In this document: piece after piece, positions 54,538-63,586 of the stretch
Position numbering within the stretch: position 1 is the stretch's first letter
Layout of the letters: every line of letters starts with the position of its first letter
DNA from: Lautropia mirabilis
Lineage (GTDB): Bacteria; Pseudomonadota; Gammaproteobacteria; Burkholderiales; Burkholderiaceae_E
DNA: 64,000 nt
NCBI RefSeq assembly: GCF_900637555.1
Contig: NZ_LR134378.1
Location: 2,924,001 to 2,988,000 of the forward strand
Reading direction: 5' to 3'
Program-made: the position numbers and the translations under genes
The notes under the pieces: model-generated
Databases searched by the model: none
What the model was told of the DNA's origin: nothing
Seen by the model: the letters and a program-made list of their open reading frames with translations, nothing else

Positions 54538-54715
54538 CACTTTTCCCTCGTCAGGCGCCCGAGTCCATCAGACGCCTCCATTCTGTACGCCCCAGTCTCC
54601 CGGCCTTCCGTCCGGCATTCCGTCTGACCTTCTGCATGCCCCGTCACCTGCCTGTCCCTATGGCAGACCTTCCCGAGCGCCGCCTCCCGGAAATGAGGAC
54701 TTCCGCTTTCTGTCC

Positions 54716-56506
54716 TCATGCACCGGCCCCCTCCAGCGGAATCTCCGCAAACGGTGCCATCACCTTGAAGCGCACGAAGACTCCCGGTGGCAGCTGCGCT
54801 GCCAGATCCAGATGATGCGGTGCCAAACAGCCGATCACCGGATAGCCCCCGGTCAGCGGATGATCCGCCATGAACAGCACCGGCTGCCCATTGGCCGGCA
54901 CCTGCAACGCCCCCAGCGCCGTGCCTTCGGAGGGCAATTCCCTGCCCTGAAAACCGGCAGCACGCTGCAGGGGCTTCTCACCCAGCAGTCGCAGTCCCAC
55001 CCGGTTGGATTGCTGCGTCACCTGCCAGCACTGCTGCTGCAGCAACTCCAGTGATTCATCATCAAACCAGTCTGTGCGCGGCCCCAGCACCAGATCCAGC
55101 ACGATGGCATGACGCCGAACCGCATCCGCGTCACGGAGATCCGGCTGCACGGAATCAGGCAGATGCGGCAGCAGCGTCTCCAGCTTCGCCATGCCCGCCT
55201 CGGCCGCATCCACCGCCCCCCGAATGCGCTGGCCTACCGCCAGCCCCTGGCCCACGCGCAGCGGCTCCGGGCCCACGCCCGCCAGCGTGTCGGTGGCACT
55301 GCTGCCCAGCACGGGCACCACGTCAAAGCCGCCGCGTACCGCCAGATAGCTGCGCAGGCCCCGTTCGGGCGCGCCCACCGTCAGCACGTCACCCGGCTCC
55401 ATGGCCAGCGGCACATGGCGTTCGGCAGGCAGCGGCACGCCCGACGCATCCTTCAGATCCAGCGGCCCGGTCGCCCCCGTCACCGCCACCACCGTCCGGG
55501 CCAGAGCCCGCAGCGCAAAGCCGCCATGCAGCAGCTCGATGACCGTGGCATCGGCCTCGTTGCCCAGCAACTGATTGGCCACGCGAAACGCCGTGGCATC
55601 CAGCGCCCCGGACGCCGACACGCCCTGGCGTGCCTGCCCCGGACGACCGGCATCCTGGAAAAGCGCCTGCAGGCCGGTCGCCACCACCTCGAAGACATGC
55701 GCCACGGCCTTCTCATCGCCGGCACGGCAGGCACTCTGCCCATCACCTCCGGCATCATCCGCTACCGCCGCGGAACCGGCACGCATCGAGCCCCCGCAAT
55801 GGGAGTCATCTTCGGCAGCGGCCGTCAGGCAACCGCCAATCACCAGTGCACTCCGCTGCTGCACGACCTCGCGCTGCAGCGCCTCGCCTTCCTCGGTCGC
55901 CACATCCACGAACTGCACGCGCTGCCCCGGCTGCAGCAGCGCCGGCGGTGTACGCGCCAGATCCCACATCGGCACGTCGGTGGTACCAATGAGCTGCCAC
56001 CCCCCGGGCGTGGCACGCGGGTACACGGCACTGAAGGTACCGGCCAGCCCGACCGAGCCCGCCGGAATGCGCGTGCGCGGGCTGGCGCGACGCGGCACGT
56101 TGAATACCGGATCGCCCCCTGACAAATAGGCAAAGCCCGGTGCAAAGCCGGTAAACGCCACCTGCCAGACAGAAGCCGCGTGGCGCCGCACCAGCTCGTC
56201 CACCGACAGCCCCAGATGATCGGCCATCTCGACCAGATCCTCGCCGTCGTAGCGGACCGGAATGCGCACCAGCGTTCCCTGCCGCGCCTGCCCCTGCCTG
56301 CCCTGCCGTGCAGCAATGCCGGCCACCAGTCTGGGCAGCGGACACACCCACGGCAGGAAATGCACCAGGATGGTTCGCGCCGCCGGGACCAGTTCGGTCA
56401 CACCCTCGATCGGATCCGCCTCCAGTGCATCGAAGAGCGCCAGGGTTTCATCCAGATCGGCCAGCTCCACCAGGATGGCATCGAGATTGACGGGCAACAG
56501 ACGCAT
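54716..56506 (-). CDS. 5-oxoprolinase subunits B and C, fused (PxpB-PxpC)
   Basis: 596 residues. The first about 225 are PxpB/KipI (VHFLPWVCPLPRL, VAFTGFAPGFAYLSG, PRTRIPAGSVGLAGTFSAVYP, GGWQLIGTTD). From about 270 it is PxpC/KipA (FQDAGRPGQARQGVSASGALD, RSYLAVRGGFDV, LGSSATDTLAGVGP, SNRVGLRLLGE, HPLTGGYPVIGCL). A Ser/Ala/Gly/Asp-rich linker joins them. With PxpA they hydrolyse 5-oxoproline to glutamate with ATP. In many bacteria these are two overlapping genes; here they are one frame. The start at 56506 is supported by AGAGGA. Confidence 0.94.
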   Translation of the reverse strand: MRLLPVNLDAILVELADLDETLALFDALEADPIEGVTELVPAARTILVHFLPWVCPLPRLVAGIAARQGRQGQARQGTLVRIPVRYDGEDLVEMADHLGLSVDELVRRHAASVWQVAFTGFAPGFAYLSGGDPVFNVPRRASPRTRIPAGSVGLAGTFSAVYPRATPGGWQLIGTTDVPMWDLARTPPALLQPGQRVQFVDVATEEGEALQREVVQQRSALVIGGCLTAAAEDDSHCGGSMRAGSAAVADDAGGDGQSACRAGDEKAVAHVFEVVATGLQALFQDAGRPGQARQGVSASGALDATAFRVANQLLGNEADATVIELLHGGFALRALARTVVAVTGATGPLDLKDASGVPLPAERHVPLAMEPGDVLTVGAPERGLRSYLAVRGGFDVVPVLGSSATDTLAGVGPEPLRVGQGLAVGQRIRGAVDAAEAGMAKLETLLPHLPDSVQPDLRDADAVRRHAIVLDLVLGPRTDWFDDESLELLQQQCWQVTQQSNRVGLRLLGEKPLQRAAGFQGRELPSEGTALGALQVPANGQPVLFMADHPLTGGYPVIGCLAPHHLDLAAQLPPGVFVRFKVMAPFAEIPLEGAGA

Positions 56507-56533
56507 GTGCACTTCCTCTTCTCGTTTTCCCGA

Positions 56534-57292
56534 TCAGGCAAACGGTGCCAGCGTCACGCCCGCATCAGCCAGAACGCGACGCACCGCGCGTGCCATGGCC
56601 ACCGCATCGGGACTGTCGCCATGCACGCAGATCGAATCCGCCTCCACCTTCGCCAGGCTGCCGTCGACGGCTTCCACCACACCCTCGCGCACCAGCCGCA
56701 GCATCCGCGCAGCCACCTGATCGGCATCGTGCAGCACCGCACCGGGCTCGCGCCGTGATACCAGCGTCCCTTCCGGCGTATAGCCCCGGTCTGCAAAGGC
56801 CTCGGCCACCACCGTCAGCCCCGCCTCACGCGCCCAGCCCGCCAGCGGCGAACCCGCCAGCACCACCAGCGCCAGTCGATCATCCGCTGCCTTCACGGCC
56901 TCGATCACATCGGTGGCCTGCCGCCGGTCATGCGCAATGGTGTTGTAGAGCGCACCGTGCGGCTTCACGTAGCGCACCTGCGTGCCTGCCACGCGCGCCA
57001 GCGCCTGCAATGCCCCGATCTGGTAGATCACCCCTGCCCGCAGATCGGCCGACGCCACGTCCATGTTGCGCCGCCCGAAACCGGAAAGATCCGGATAGGC
57101 CACGTGCGCCCCGATGCTCACGCCACGTCGTGCGGCCTCGCGCAGCGTCTGCAGGATGCCCGCCGGGTCGCCGGCATGAAAGCCGCAGGCCACATTGGCA
57201 CTGGTGACGATCTCCAGCATCGCTGCATCATCACCCATCGTCCAGGCGCCAAAACTCTCGCCCAAGTCACTGTTCAGGTCGATTCTTGCCAT
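56534..57292 (-). CDS. pxpA: 5-oxoprolinase subunit A (LamB/YcsF family)
   Basis: 252 residues. Family signature [17 protein letters not shown], then [58 protein letters not shown] and ICVHGDSP. Forms the ATP-dependent 5-oxoprolinase with the PxpB-PxpC fusion encoded 27 bases downstream. The NRAMP-related gene precedes it by 40 bases on the same strand, so the order is transporter-pxpA-pxpBC-carboxylase, comparable to ycsF-ycsG-kip in Bacillus. Confidence 0.97.
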   Translation of the reverse strand: MARIDLNSDLGESFGAWTMGDDAAMLEIVTSANVACGFHAGDPAGILQTLREAARRGVSIGAHVAYPDLSGFGRRNMDVASADLRAGVIYQIGALQALARVAGTQVRYVKPHGALYNTIAHDRRQATDVIEAVKAADDRLALVVLAGSPLAGWAREAGLTVVAEAFADRGYTPEGTLVSRREPGAVLHDADQVAARMLRLVREGVVEAVDGSLAKVEADSICVHGDSPDAVAMARAVRRVLADAGVTLAPFA

Positions 57293-57332
57293 GAGAAGTC
57301 TCCAGGGTTCGTTGCGCCGTATCCGTCAGTCG

Positions 57333-58586
57333 TCACGCAGCCAGCAGCCGGAAGATCGGCCCGACCGACACGCCCCCCATGTACCAAGTCAGCACACACA
57401 CGGCCGTGCCCAGCACCAGCAGCCATTTCGGGTAAGGGACGCCACCCAGCAGGTCGGCGCGACGCCAGCCGATGATCATAAAGATCGTCATGCCCAGCGG
57501 CAGGATCAGACCGTTGAAGCCGCCGGCAAACACCAGCAACGCTGCCGGAGCAGTTCCCATCAGCAGGAACACGACCAGCGAGACCGCGATGAACACCACC
57601 GTGGCCCGATTGCGCGCCCGTTCGGAAATGTCGCTCTTGAAAGCCGAAAGGAACGACATCGACGTGTAGGCCGCCCCGATCACACTGGTAATGGCTGCCG
57701 CCCACAACACCAGCCCGAAGACCCGCAGCCCGAACTCGCCCGCTGCAGCCTGGAAGGCCTGCGCCGCCGGATTGGCCCCCTTGCCCGACACGTCGATGAC
57801 CACGCCGCTGGACACCACGCCCAGAATGGCCAGGAACAGCAGAAAACGCATCACCCCGGTCACGGCAATGCCATTGAGCGCCCCGGCCGTGACGGCACCC
57901 AGGTTCTCGGCCCCCACCGTGCCCCGGTCCAGCAGCCGGTGTGCACCGGCATAGGTGATGTAGCCACCCACCGTGCCGCCCACGATCGTGGTGATGGCCG
58001 TCCAGTCCACCAGCTGCGGCACCACCATCTGCTGCAGCGCCTCACCCACCGGCGGGCCCGACACGAAAGCCACATAGGCCGTCATCGCAATCATCAGCAG
58101 ACCCAGCCAGATGATCAGCCGATCCACAGCTGCCCCAGCCCGGCTGGACGCAAAGATGCCCACGGCCAGCGCCGCACTGATCAGCCCGCCCCACTTCGCA
58201 GGCAGCCCCAGCAGTGCCGACAGGCCCAGACCAGCGCCGGCAATGTTGCCGACGTTGAACACCAGCCCGCCGAAGATGACCAGCAGCGCCAGCACATGGC
58301 CACTGCCTGGCAGCGCCGCATTGGCCAGCGCCGACGCATTGCGCCGCGACAGCGCAATCATGCGCCAGACATTGAGCTGCACCACGAAGTCGATGAGGAC
58401 CGACGCCAGAATGCCGAAGGCGAAGGCTGCACCCAGTTTCGTGGTGAAGGTTGCCGTCTGGGTGATGAACCCCGGGCCAATGGCCGACGTGGCCATCAGG
58501 AAGATGGCGGCGATGATCGACGAGCGGCGCGACTTCACGAAATCGGCCCCGGAAGAAGACGGCGCGGGTGTGGCAACCTGATTCAT
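57333..58586 (-). CDS. NRAMP-related transporter of the 5-oxoproline locus
   Basis: 417 residues, about eleven membrane helices with the NRAMP fold pattern. In classical NRAMP metal carriers helix 1 has D-P-G-N and helix 6 M-P-H. Here helix 1 reads ATSAIGPGFITQTATF and the helix-6 region GGYITYAGAHRLLDRG, so neither metal-ligand motif is present. It is the counterpart of Bacillus YcsG, an NRAMP-family protein beside pxpA homologues. Likely substrate by context is 5-oxoproline or a related organic acid rather than a metal (inference). The start has no clear ribosome site. Confidence 0.85.
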   Translation of the reverse strand: MNQVATPAPSSSGADFVKSRRSSIIAAIFLMATSAIGPGFITQTATFTTKLGAAFAFGILASVLIDFVVQLNVWRMIALSRRNASALANAALPGSGHVLALLVIFGGLVFNVGNIAGAGLGLSALLGLPAKWGGLISAALAVGIFASSRAGAAVDRLIIWLGLLMIAMTAYVAFVSGPPVGEALQQMVVPQLVDWTAITTIVGGTVGGYITYAGAHRLLDRGTVGAENLGAVTAGALNGIAVTGVMRFLLFLAILGVVSSGVVIDVSGKGANPAAQAFQAAAGEFGLRVFGLVLWAAAITSVIGAAYTSMSFLSAFKSDISERARNRATVVFIAVSLVVFLLMGTAPAALLVFAGGFNGLILPLGMTIFMIIGWRRADLLGGVPYPKWLLVLGTAVCVLTWYMGGVSVGPIFRLLAA

Positions 58587-58725
58587 GATTGAAGGAGAGG
58601 AGAAGATTTCCCCGGAGTGTACCCACCCGACGGGCTACGGGTTTTCCCGGGGACTTATCATCGTCCCATTGCCCTGCGGCATCCCGACCGTCCCAGGCAG
58701 CCCTTTCACCCATCCGGAGTCCCTC

Positions 58726-59163
58726 ATGCACCTGCTCATCCAGCGCGTCGCCCAGGCCAGCGTCCAGATCGACAGCCAGATCCATGGCAGCATCGGTCCA
58801 GGGCTGCTTGCCTTCATCTGCGCAGAACCCGCCGACACCACGGAGACCGTCTACAAGGCCGTGGCCAAGCTGCTGAAACTGCGCATCTTTGCCGACGAGG
58901 CCGGCCGGATGAACCGCAGCGTGCAGGACGTGGGTGGCGGCCTGCTCATCGTCAGCCAGTTCACACTGGCTGCCGATACCCGGCAGGGCAATCGGCCCAG
59001 CTTCATCGGCGCCGCCCCGCCTGCTCAGGGTGAAGCGCTGTATGATGCCTTCGTGACGGAAGCACGCCGCCTGCACCCCGACGTGGCCACCGGCCGCTTC
59101 GGAGCCAACATGCAGGTGGCACTCGTCAACGACGGCCCGGTCACGATCCCGATGCGGCTTTAG
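58726..59163 (+). CDS. dtd: D-aminoacyl-tRNA deacylase
   Basis: 145 residues, complete. It frees D-amino acids from mischarged tRNAs. Active-site signatures: SQFTLAADTRQGNRPSF and the Gly-cisPro segment in NDGPVTIPM. ATG at 58726 has GGAG upstream (CCGGAGTCCCTC). It is divergent from the NRAMP-related gene. Confidence 0.97.
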   Translation: MHLLIQRVAQASVQIDSQIHGSIGPGLLAFICAEPADTTETVYKAVAKLLKLRIFADEAGRMNRSVQDVGGGLLIVSQFTLAADTRQGNRPSFIGAAPPAQGEALYDAFVTEARRLHPDVATGRFGANMQVALVNDGPVTIPMRL

Positions 59164-59306
59164 TAGTCCATGACGGCGCACCAGACGCTCCGGCCACGGC
59201 CCGGCCACGGTCCGGATGCGCTTTTCGCCGACGACTTGCCTACGTCGCCGTGAGCAGACAAGATCCACGACGCCCGCCCCGCATCCAACATGAAGAGGAG
59301 ACCCCC

Positions 59307-59969
59307 ATGAACGCCCCCGCCCCGTTTTCCCAGCTCCTGCGCGCCGAATGCCAGGAAGACTGGCAGGCCGCCATCCAGCACCGCTTCGTCGACGAGATCT
59401 TTGCCGGCACGCTCGCCAACGAGCACCTGCGCCACTACTTGGTACAGGACTACCAGTTCGTCGACCGCTTCGTCGCCCTGCTGGGCGCAGCCATCGCATC
59501 GGCCGACCAGTACGCAGCGCGCGTGCGCTTCTCGCAGTTCGCCGCCATGATCACCAGCGACGAGAACACGTATTTTCAGCGCTGCTTCGACCTGCTGCGC
59601 GTGCCCGCCATCGAGCGCAGCACGCCCACACTGGACGACGTCACCCTGCAGTTCCAGGAGCTGATGCACGAAGCAGCCGAAACCCGTCGCTATGCCAGTG
59701 CGCTGGCCGTGCTTTGCGTGGCCGAAGGCCTGTACCTGGAGTGGGCCGACCAGCCAGGACGTGCCCTGCCACCCGAATTCCAGCACGCCGAATGGATCAC
59801 GCTGCACGCCAACGACTTCTTCCGCGATTTCGTGGCCTGGCTGCGCAGCGAGCTGGATCGTGTCGGCGCAACCATCCCCGTCGAACAGCAGGACGAGGCA
59901 CGCCGCTTCTTCCATCGCGCCGTGGCCTTGGAAAGAGCCTTCTTCGACGCGGTCTATACTGAACGCTGA
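59307..59969 (+). CDS. TenA-family protein, glutamate type
   Basis: 220 residues, all-helical TenA fold. FSQLLRAECQEDWQAAIQH, LRHYLVQDYQFVDRFVALL and YLEWADQPG are recognisable. The usual catalytic Cys of thiaminase-II TenA (TenA_C) is replaced in context by AEGLYLEWAD, which matches the TenA_E branch, thought to act on oxidised or formylated pyrimidine degradation products of thiamin. AGAGGAGA precedes ATG 59307. No thiamin gene is adjacent. Confidence 0.88.
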   Translation: MNAPAPFSQLLRAECQEDWQAAIQHRFVDEIFAGTLANEHLRHYLVQDYQFVDRFVALLGAAIASADQYAARVRFSQFAAMITSDENTYFQRCFDLLRVPAIERSTPTLDDVTLQFQELMHEAAETRRYASALAVLCVAEGLYLEWADQPGRALPPEFQHAEWITLHANDFFRDFVAWLRSELDRVGATIPVEQQDEARRFFHRAVALERAFFDAVYTER

Positions 59970-60075
59970 ATCCGGGAAAGAAACCCACCACACCTGATGC
60001 CTGCCGGTTGCCACGGACTGCAGATTCACGCAGGCTCCCCCAGGCAGCATACCGCCCCGGAACAAGGAGGCCCCC

Positions 60076-60459
60076 ATGTCCCAGCCCGCCCCCGTCATCC
60101 AGACCCGTCGTGTCTACGCCCCAGCGCTTGCCGGAGAAGGCACCCGCGTACTGGTCGACAGGCTCTGGCCCCGGGGCATGAAGAAGGAAGACGCCCCCTT
60201 CCAGCTCTGGATCAAGGACGTGGCGCCCAGCAACACGTTGCGTCAGTGGTTCGGCCATGCCCCCGAGCGCTGGCCGGAATTTCGCAAGCAGTACGAAACC
60301 GAACTTTCCGCCAACCTGTCAGCCTTGCAACCGCTCCTGGACATTGCCCGACAGGGACCGCTCACCCTGCTGTACGCCGCCCACGACGAGACCCACAACA
60401 ACGCCGTGGTGCTGGCCGAGTATCTGCAGCACCTGCTTTCCCCTCGCAAGTCTGACTGA
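60076..60459 (+). CDS. DUF488 family protein (YeaO type)
   Basis: 127 residues. Hallmarks [15 protein letters not shown] near residue 25 and [20 protein letters not shown] at the end. Cytosolic, function unknown. Strong AAGGAGG ribosome site. It sits 13 bases before hyi and may be co-transcribed with it. Confidence 0.93.
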   Translation: MSQPAPVIQTRRVYAPALAGEGTRVLVDRLWPRGMKKEDAPFQLWIKDVAPSNTLRQWFGHAPERWPEFRKQYETELSANLSALQPLLDIARQGPLTLLYAAHDETHNNAVVLAEYLQHLLSPRKSD

Positions 60460-60472
60460 CGTAAGGCCCCCC

Positions 60473-61255
60473 ATGCCCCGATTCGCCGCCAACCTCTCCT
60501 TCCTGTACACCGACCTGCCCTTCCCGGAACGCTTTGCCGCCGCCGCCCGGGACGGCTTTCGGGCTGTGGAATACCTGTTCCCCTATGAGCATGAGGCGGA
60601 AACGCTGGCCCGCCTGCTGAAGGAAAACGGCCTGCAGCAGGCACTCTTCAATGCTCCGCCCGGCAACTGGGAAGCGGGTGAACGTGGTCTGGCGGCCCTG
60701 CCCGGCCGCGAAGCGGAATTCCTGCAAGGCATTGAGCGCGCCCTGCAATACGCCCGAACGCTGCACTGCCCGCGCATCCATGTCATGGCAGGCCTGAAAC
60801 CCGTCACCGCAGACACCCTGGCGTGCTGGCAGCAGAACCTGCAGCGGGCCACCACCCTGGCCGCTCAGGCGGGCGTGCAGATTCTCATCGAACCCATCAA
60901 CAGCCGGGACATGCCGGGCTACCTGCTGGATTCACTGGACACGGCCGAGGCCCTGCTGGAACACAACCCCGCACTGAAGCTGCAGCTGGACCTCTACCAC
61001 TTGCAGATCATCCGGGGCGATCTCTCCGTGCTGCTGCACCGCCTCATTCCCACGGGGCGTGTCGGCCACATCCAGATTGCCGGCGTGCCCGACCGCCACG
61101 AACCTGACATCGGAGAAGTGAACTACCCTCACCTCTTCCGTCTGCTCGATGACCTGGGCTACGACGGCTGGATCGGCTGCGAATACCGCCCCGCCCGAGG
61201 CCAGGCGCCCCATGCCACCCACGATGGACTGGGGTGGATGAAGGCCTGGCTGTAA
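60473..61255 (+). CDS. hyi: hydroxypyruvate isomerase
   Basis: 260-residue TIM-barrel sugar isomerase converting hydroxypyruvate and tartronate semialdehyde. [21 protein letters not shown] is the family start. The metal and catalytic residues are in [28 protein letters not shown] and [11 protein letters not shown] 60473 has AAGG upstream. No glyoxylate carboligase or gcl operon is nearby, so the isomerase may be recruited to another substrate. It converges with xthA, 16 bases apart. Confidence 0.92.
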   Translation: MPRFAANLSFLYTDLPFPERFAAAARDGFRAVEYLFPYEHEAETLARLLKENGLQQALFNAPPGNWEAGERGLAALPGREAEFLQGIERALQYARTLHCPRIHVMAGLKPVTADTLACWQQNLQRATTLAAQAGVQILIEPINSRDMPGYLLDSLDTAEALLEHNPALKLQLDLYHLQIIRGDLSVLLHRLIPTGRVGHIQIAGVPDRHEPDIGEVNYPHLFRLLDDLGYDGWIGCEYRPARGQAPHATHDGLGWMKAWL

Positions 61256-61271
61256 CTGAGCCTGCACCGGA

Positions 61272-62078
61272 TCAGGTGGCCGCAGCGCCCCACTCCACCA
61301 CCACCGGCGTATGGTCGCTGGGCTTTTCCAGCTTGCGCGGCCCCTTGTCGATCCAGCAGCGCCCCACCATCGGCTTCAGCTCGTCCGACACCAGAATCAG
61401 GTCAATGCGCAGTCCCGCATTGCGCCGAAAACCCAGCGCCCGGTAGTCCCACCAGCTGAACAGCTTCGGCGGCTGCTCGAACAGCCGGAACGCATCATGC
61501 AGCCCCAGCGCCAGCAGCCCCTGCAGGGCCTCTCGCTCCGGACCCGACACCAGAATGCCATCGGCCCACACCGCCGGATCATGCACATCCGCATCCGCCG
61601 GCGCAATGTTGAAATCCCCGGCCAGAATCACCCCCGTATCCGGCTCCTCCCGTCGCAGCTGCGCAATCCACTCCTGCAGCGACGCAATCCAGCCCAGCTT
61701 GTAGACATACTTCTCGCTGCCCACCGCCTGCCCATTCGGGAAATACGCCCCGATCACCCGCACCGGCCCCGCCGCCGTCTGGAACCGTGCCGACACCAGC
61801 CGCCGCTGCACATCCTCATAAAGTGGATTGTTCAGCTGCACCCCATCCGGCACATACCCCGCCTCCTTCCGATACAGCAGCGCCACCCCGTTGTACGTCG
61901 GCTGCCCGGTAAAGATCACCCCATACCCCGCCGCCTCGATCTCGTCCTTCGGAAACTTGTCATCCGTCAGCTTCGTTTCCTGCAGACACAGGAAATCCAC
62001 CGGATTGGCCGCCAGCCAGTCCAGCACATGCTGCAGACGCATCTTCAACGAATTGACATTCCATGTCGCCAACTGCAT
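61272..62078 (-). CDS. xthA: exodeoxyribonuclease III
   Basis: 268 residues, AP endonuclease/3'-5' exonuclease of base-excision repair. Motifs: MQLATWNVNSLKMRL, DFLCLQETKL (metal-binding Glu), VILAGDFNIAP, RIDLILVSD and KPSDHTPVVVEW with the catalytic Asp-His. AAGGAG lies before the ATG. Complete and canonical. Confidence 0.97.
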   Translation of the reverse strand: MQLATWNVNSLKMRLQHVLDWLAANPVDFLCLQETKLTDDKFPKDEIEAAGYGVIFTGQPTYNGVALLYRKEAGYVPDGVQLNNPLYEDVQRRLVSARFQTAAGPVRVIGAYFPNGQAVGSEKYVYKLGWIASLQEWIAQLRREEPDTGVILAGDFNIAPADADVHDPAVWADGILVSGPEREALQGLLALGLHDAFRLFEQPPKLFSWWDYRALGFRRNAGLRIDLILVSDELKPMVGRCWIDKGPRKLEKPSDHTPVVVEWGAAAT

Positions 62079-62150
62079 TCAGGCGCTCCTTAAATCCACT
62101 CAAGAAAATAGAAAAGAATCACGAAACCTGGCCCGCCCCTCGTAAGCCCC

Positions 62151-62307
62151 AAGGAGTCGGGCCGCAGAAGTATCCACCGACAGATCAGATGCTGGAACCC
62201 AACTTTCCAACCCGCAGGCCGCAAGGAGCCGGGGCGCGGAGGTATCTGCCGACGAATCCCACCGCTTGCGGTTGTGAGGAGGTAGATGCCGCAGTGCCCC
62301 GGCTCCG
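62151..62307. repeat. three copies of a 36-bp intergenic element (two direct, one inverted)
   Basis: Unit A at 62151-62186 starts AAGGAGTCGGGCCGC; unit B at 62223-62258 starts AAGGAGCCGGGGCGC. They agree at 28 of 36 bases by hand count. A third, inverted and more diverged unit lies at 62274-62307 (its complement reads CGGAGCCGGGGCACTGCGGC). The inverted pair B/C can form a long imperfect hairpin. It lies between the divergent-reading end of xthA and the oxidoreductase gene. I did not see it elsewhere in the window. Confidence 0.65.
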
Positions 62308-62373
62308 TCCATGCAAGAACGGACCCCACCTCGCAGCCCCCCCCTCCCGCAAAACAGAAGCCCGATCCAGCCA

Positions 62374-63417
62374 TCACTCCCCCGGATACACCAACCCCCA
62401 CTGCCGCCGCACCTCCGTCAGCACCGACATCACATCCCGGCTCAGCGTCAGCTGCCGCACCTCATCATCCGGCATCGGCGTCTCCACACCCGCCTCCCGC
62501 AGCGATGGCGGCACCCCGTCGCCCTCACCCTGGCGAGTGTCAAGGTAATGCTGCATGTCCGCCACCTCGTAACACAGCGCATCCTCGCGCCGGCCCACGC
62601 GGATCGTTTCCGAACGCGCCTCGTCCATCCAGTGCACCGTCGCCTCGTCGGCGCGCGGATACTCATTGATCTCGATATAGCCCTTCTCGCACACCACCAC
62701 GCCCCGCTTGGGCTGCTTGGCCCGCAGGCTCAGCGCCATCACCACCAGCTGGTTCCGGTCGTTCTTCAGGATGATGCCCGACTGATCATCCACACCCGTT
62801 GGCGCCATCTCCACCGTGGTCAGCACCTGGTGCGGTGCCGAATCCAGGAACCAGCGTGCAAAGGCCGTGGCATAGACGCCGATGTCCAGCAGCGCCCCGC
62901 CAGCCAGATCCCGGCTGAAGAAGCGGCTCTGCGAATCCAGCACCCGCCAGCTGCCGAAGTTCACCTGCACCAGCCGCACCCTGCCCAGCGCCCCGGAATC
63001 CACAAGCGCCCGCAGCCGTCGGTACAGCGGCATGTGATAGATGGTCATCGCCTCGGCCACCACCACGCCCTGAGCGCGCGCCAGCAGCACCACCTCGGCC
63101 AGCTGCCGGGCGTTCAGCGTGATGGCCTTCTCGCACAGCACGTGCTTGCCGGCCTGAACGGCTGCCTTCATCCAGGCGTGGTGGGAGTCGTGCGGCGAGG
63201 CGATGTAGATCACGTCCAGGTCCGGATCCTGCAGCATGGCCTCGGGGCTGGCATGCACCCGGTCGATGCCGTAGCGCCCGGCCAGGGCCCGAGCCGTTTC
63301 CTCGCGGCGGCTGGCAATGGCCTGGATGCCCCCGTTGACGGCCTGCAGCGCCGCCGCCATGCCATTGGCCGCCGCCCCTGCGCCCAGAATGCCCCAGCGC
63401 CACGATCCCTGTGTCAT
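62374..63417 (-). CDS. Gfo/Idh/MocA-family NAD(P)-dependent oxidoreductase
   Basis: 347 residues. Rossmann loop WGILGAGAAANGMAAALQ, IYIASPHDSHHAWM, and the family's catalytic Lys in GKHVLCEKAITLNA. The C-terminal half has GGALLDIGVYATAFARWFL. It acts on a sugar, polyol or dihydrodiol; the substrate is not evident. ATG 63417 follows AGGAGG with a 9-base spacer. Divergent from glyQ. Confidence 0.92.
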   Translation of the reverse strand: MTQGSWRWGILGAGAAANGMAAALQAVNGGIQAIASRREETARALAGRYGIDRVHASPEAMLQDPDLDVIYIASPHDSHHAWMKAAVQAGKHVLCEKAITLNARQLAEVVLLARAQGVVVAEAMTIYHMPLYRRLRALVDSGALGRVRLVQVNFGSWRVLDSQSRFFSRDLAGGALLDIGVYATAFARWFLDSAPHQVLTTVEMAPTGVDDQSGIILKNDRNQLVVMALSLRAKQPKRGVVVCEKGYIEINEYPRADEATVHWMDEARSETIRVGRREDALCYEVADMQHYLDTRQGEGDGVPPSLREAGVETPMPDDEVRQLTLSRDVMSVLTEVRRQWGLVYPGE

Positions 63418-63586
63418 GTCCGATGTCCTCCTGCAGGAAGGCCACGACCGGCCGACCCGACCGTCGTGGCGAAAGATGGATCCTCGTGATTCTGCCTGAA
63501 GCACCCCCTCCGGCGAGATAGAATCACCCCCGACCGTGATGGGGCCCGCCCCGGCGCCCGATCACCAACCCTGGATCAAACACCCC

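Noticed and set aside
54541..54715. Possible small gene between the biotin carboxylase and pxpBC
   Set aside because: A 60-codon minus-strand frame has no ribosome site and a random composition; treated as spacer.
62079..62373. Short open frames across the intergenic repeats
   Set aside because: They arise because the 72-base unit spacing keeps frame; the similar peptides they encode are explained by the DNA repeats.
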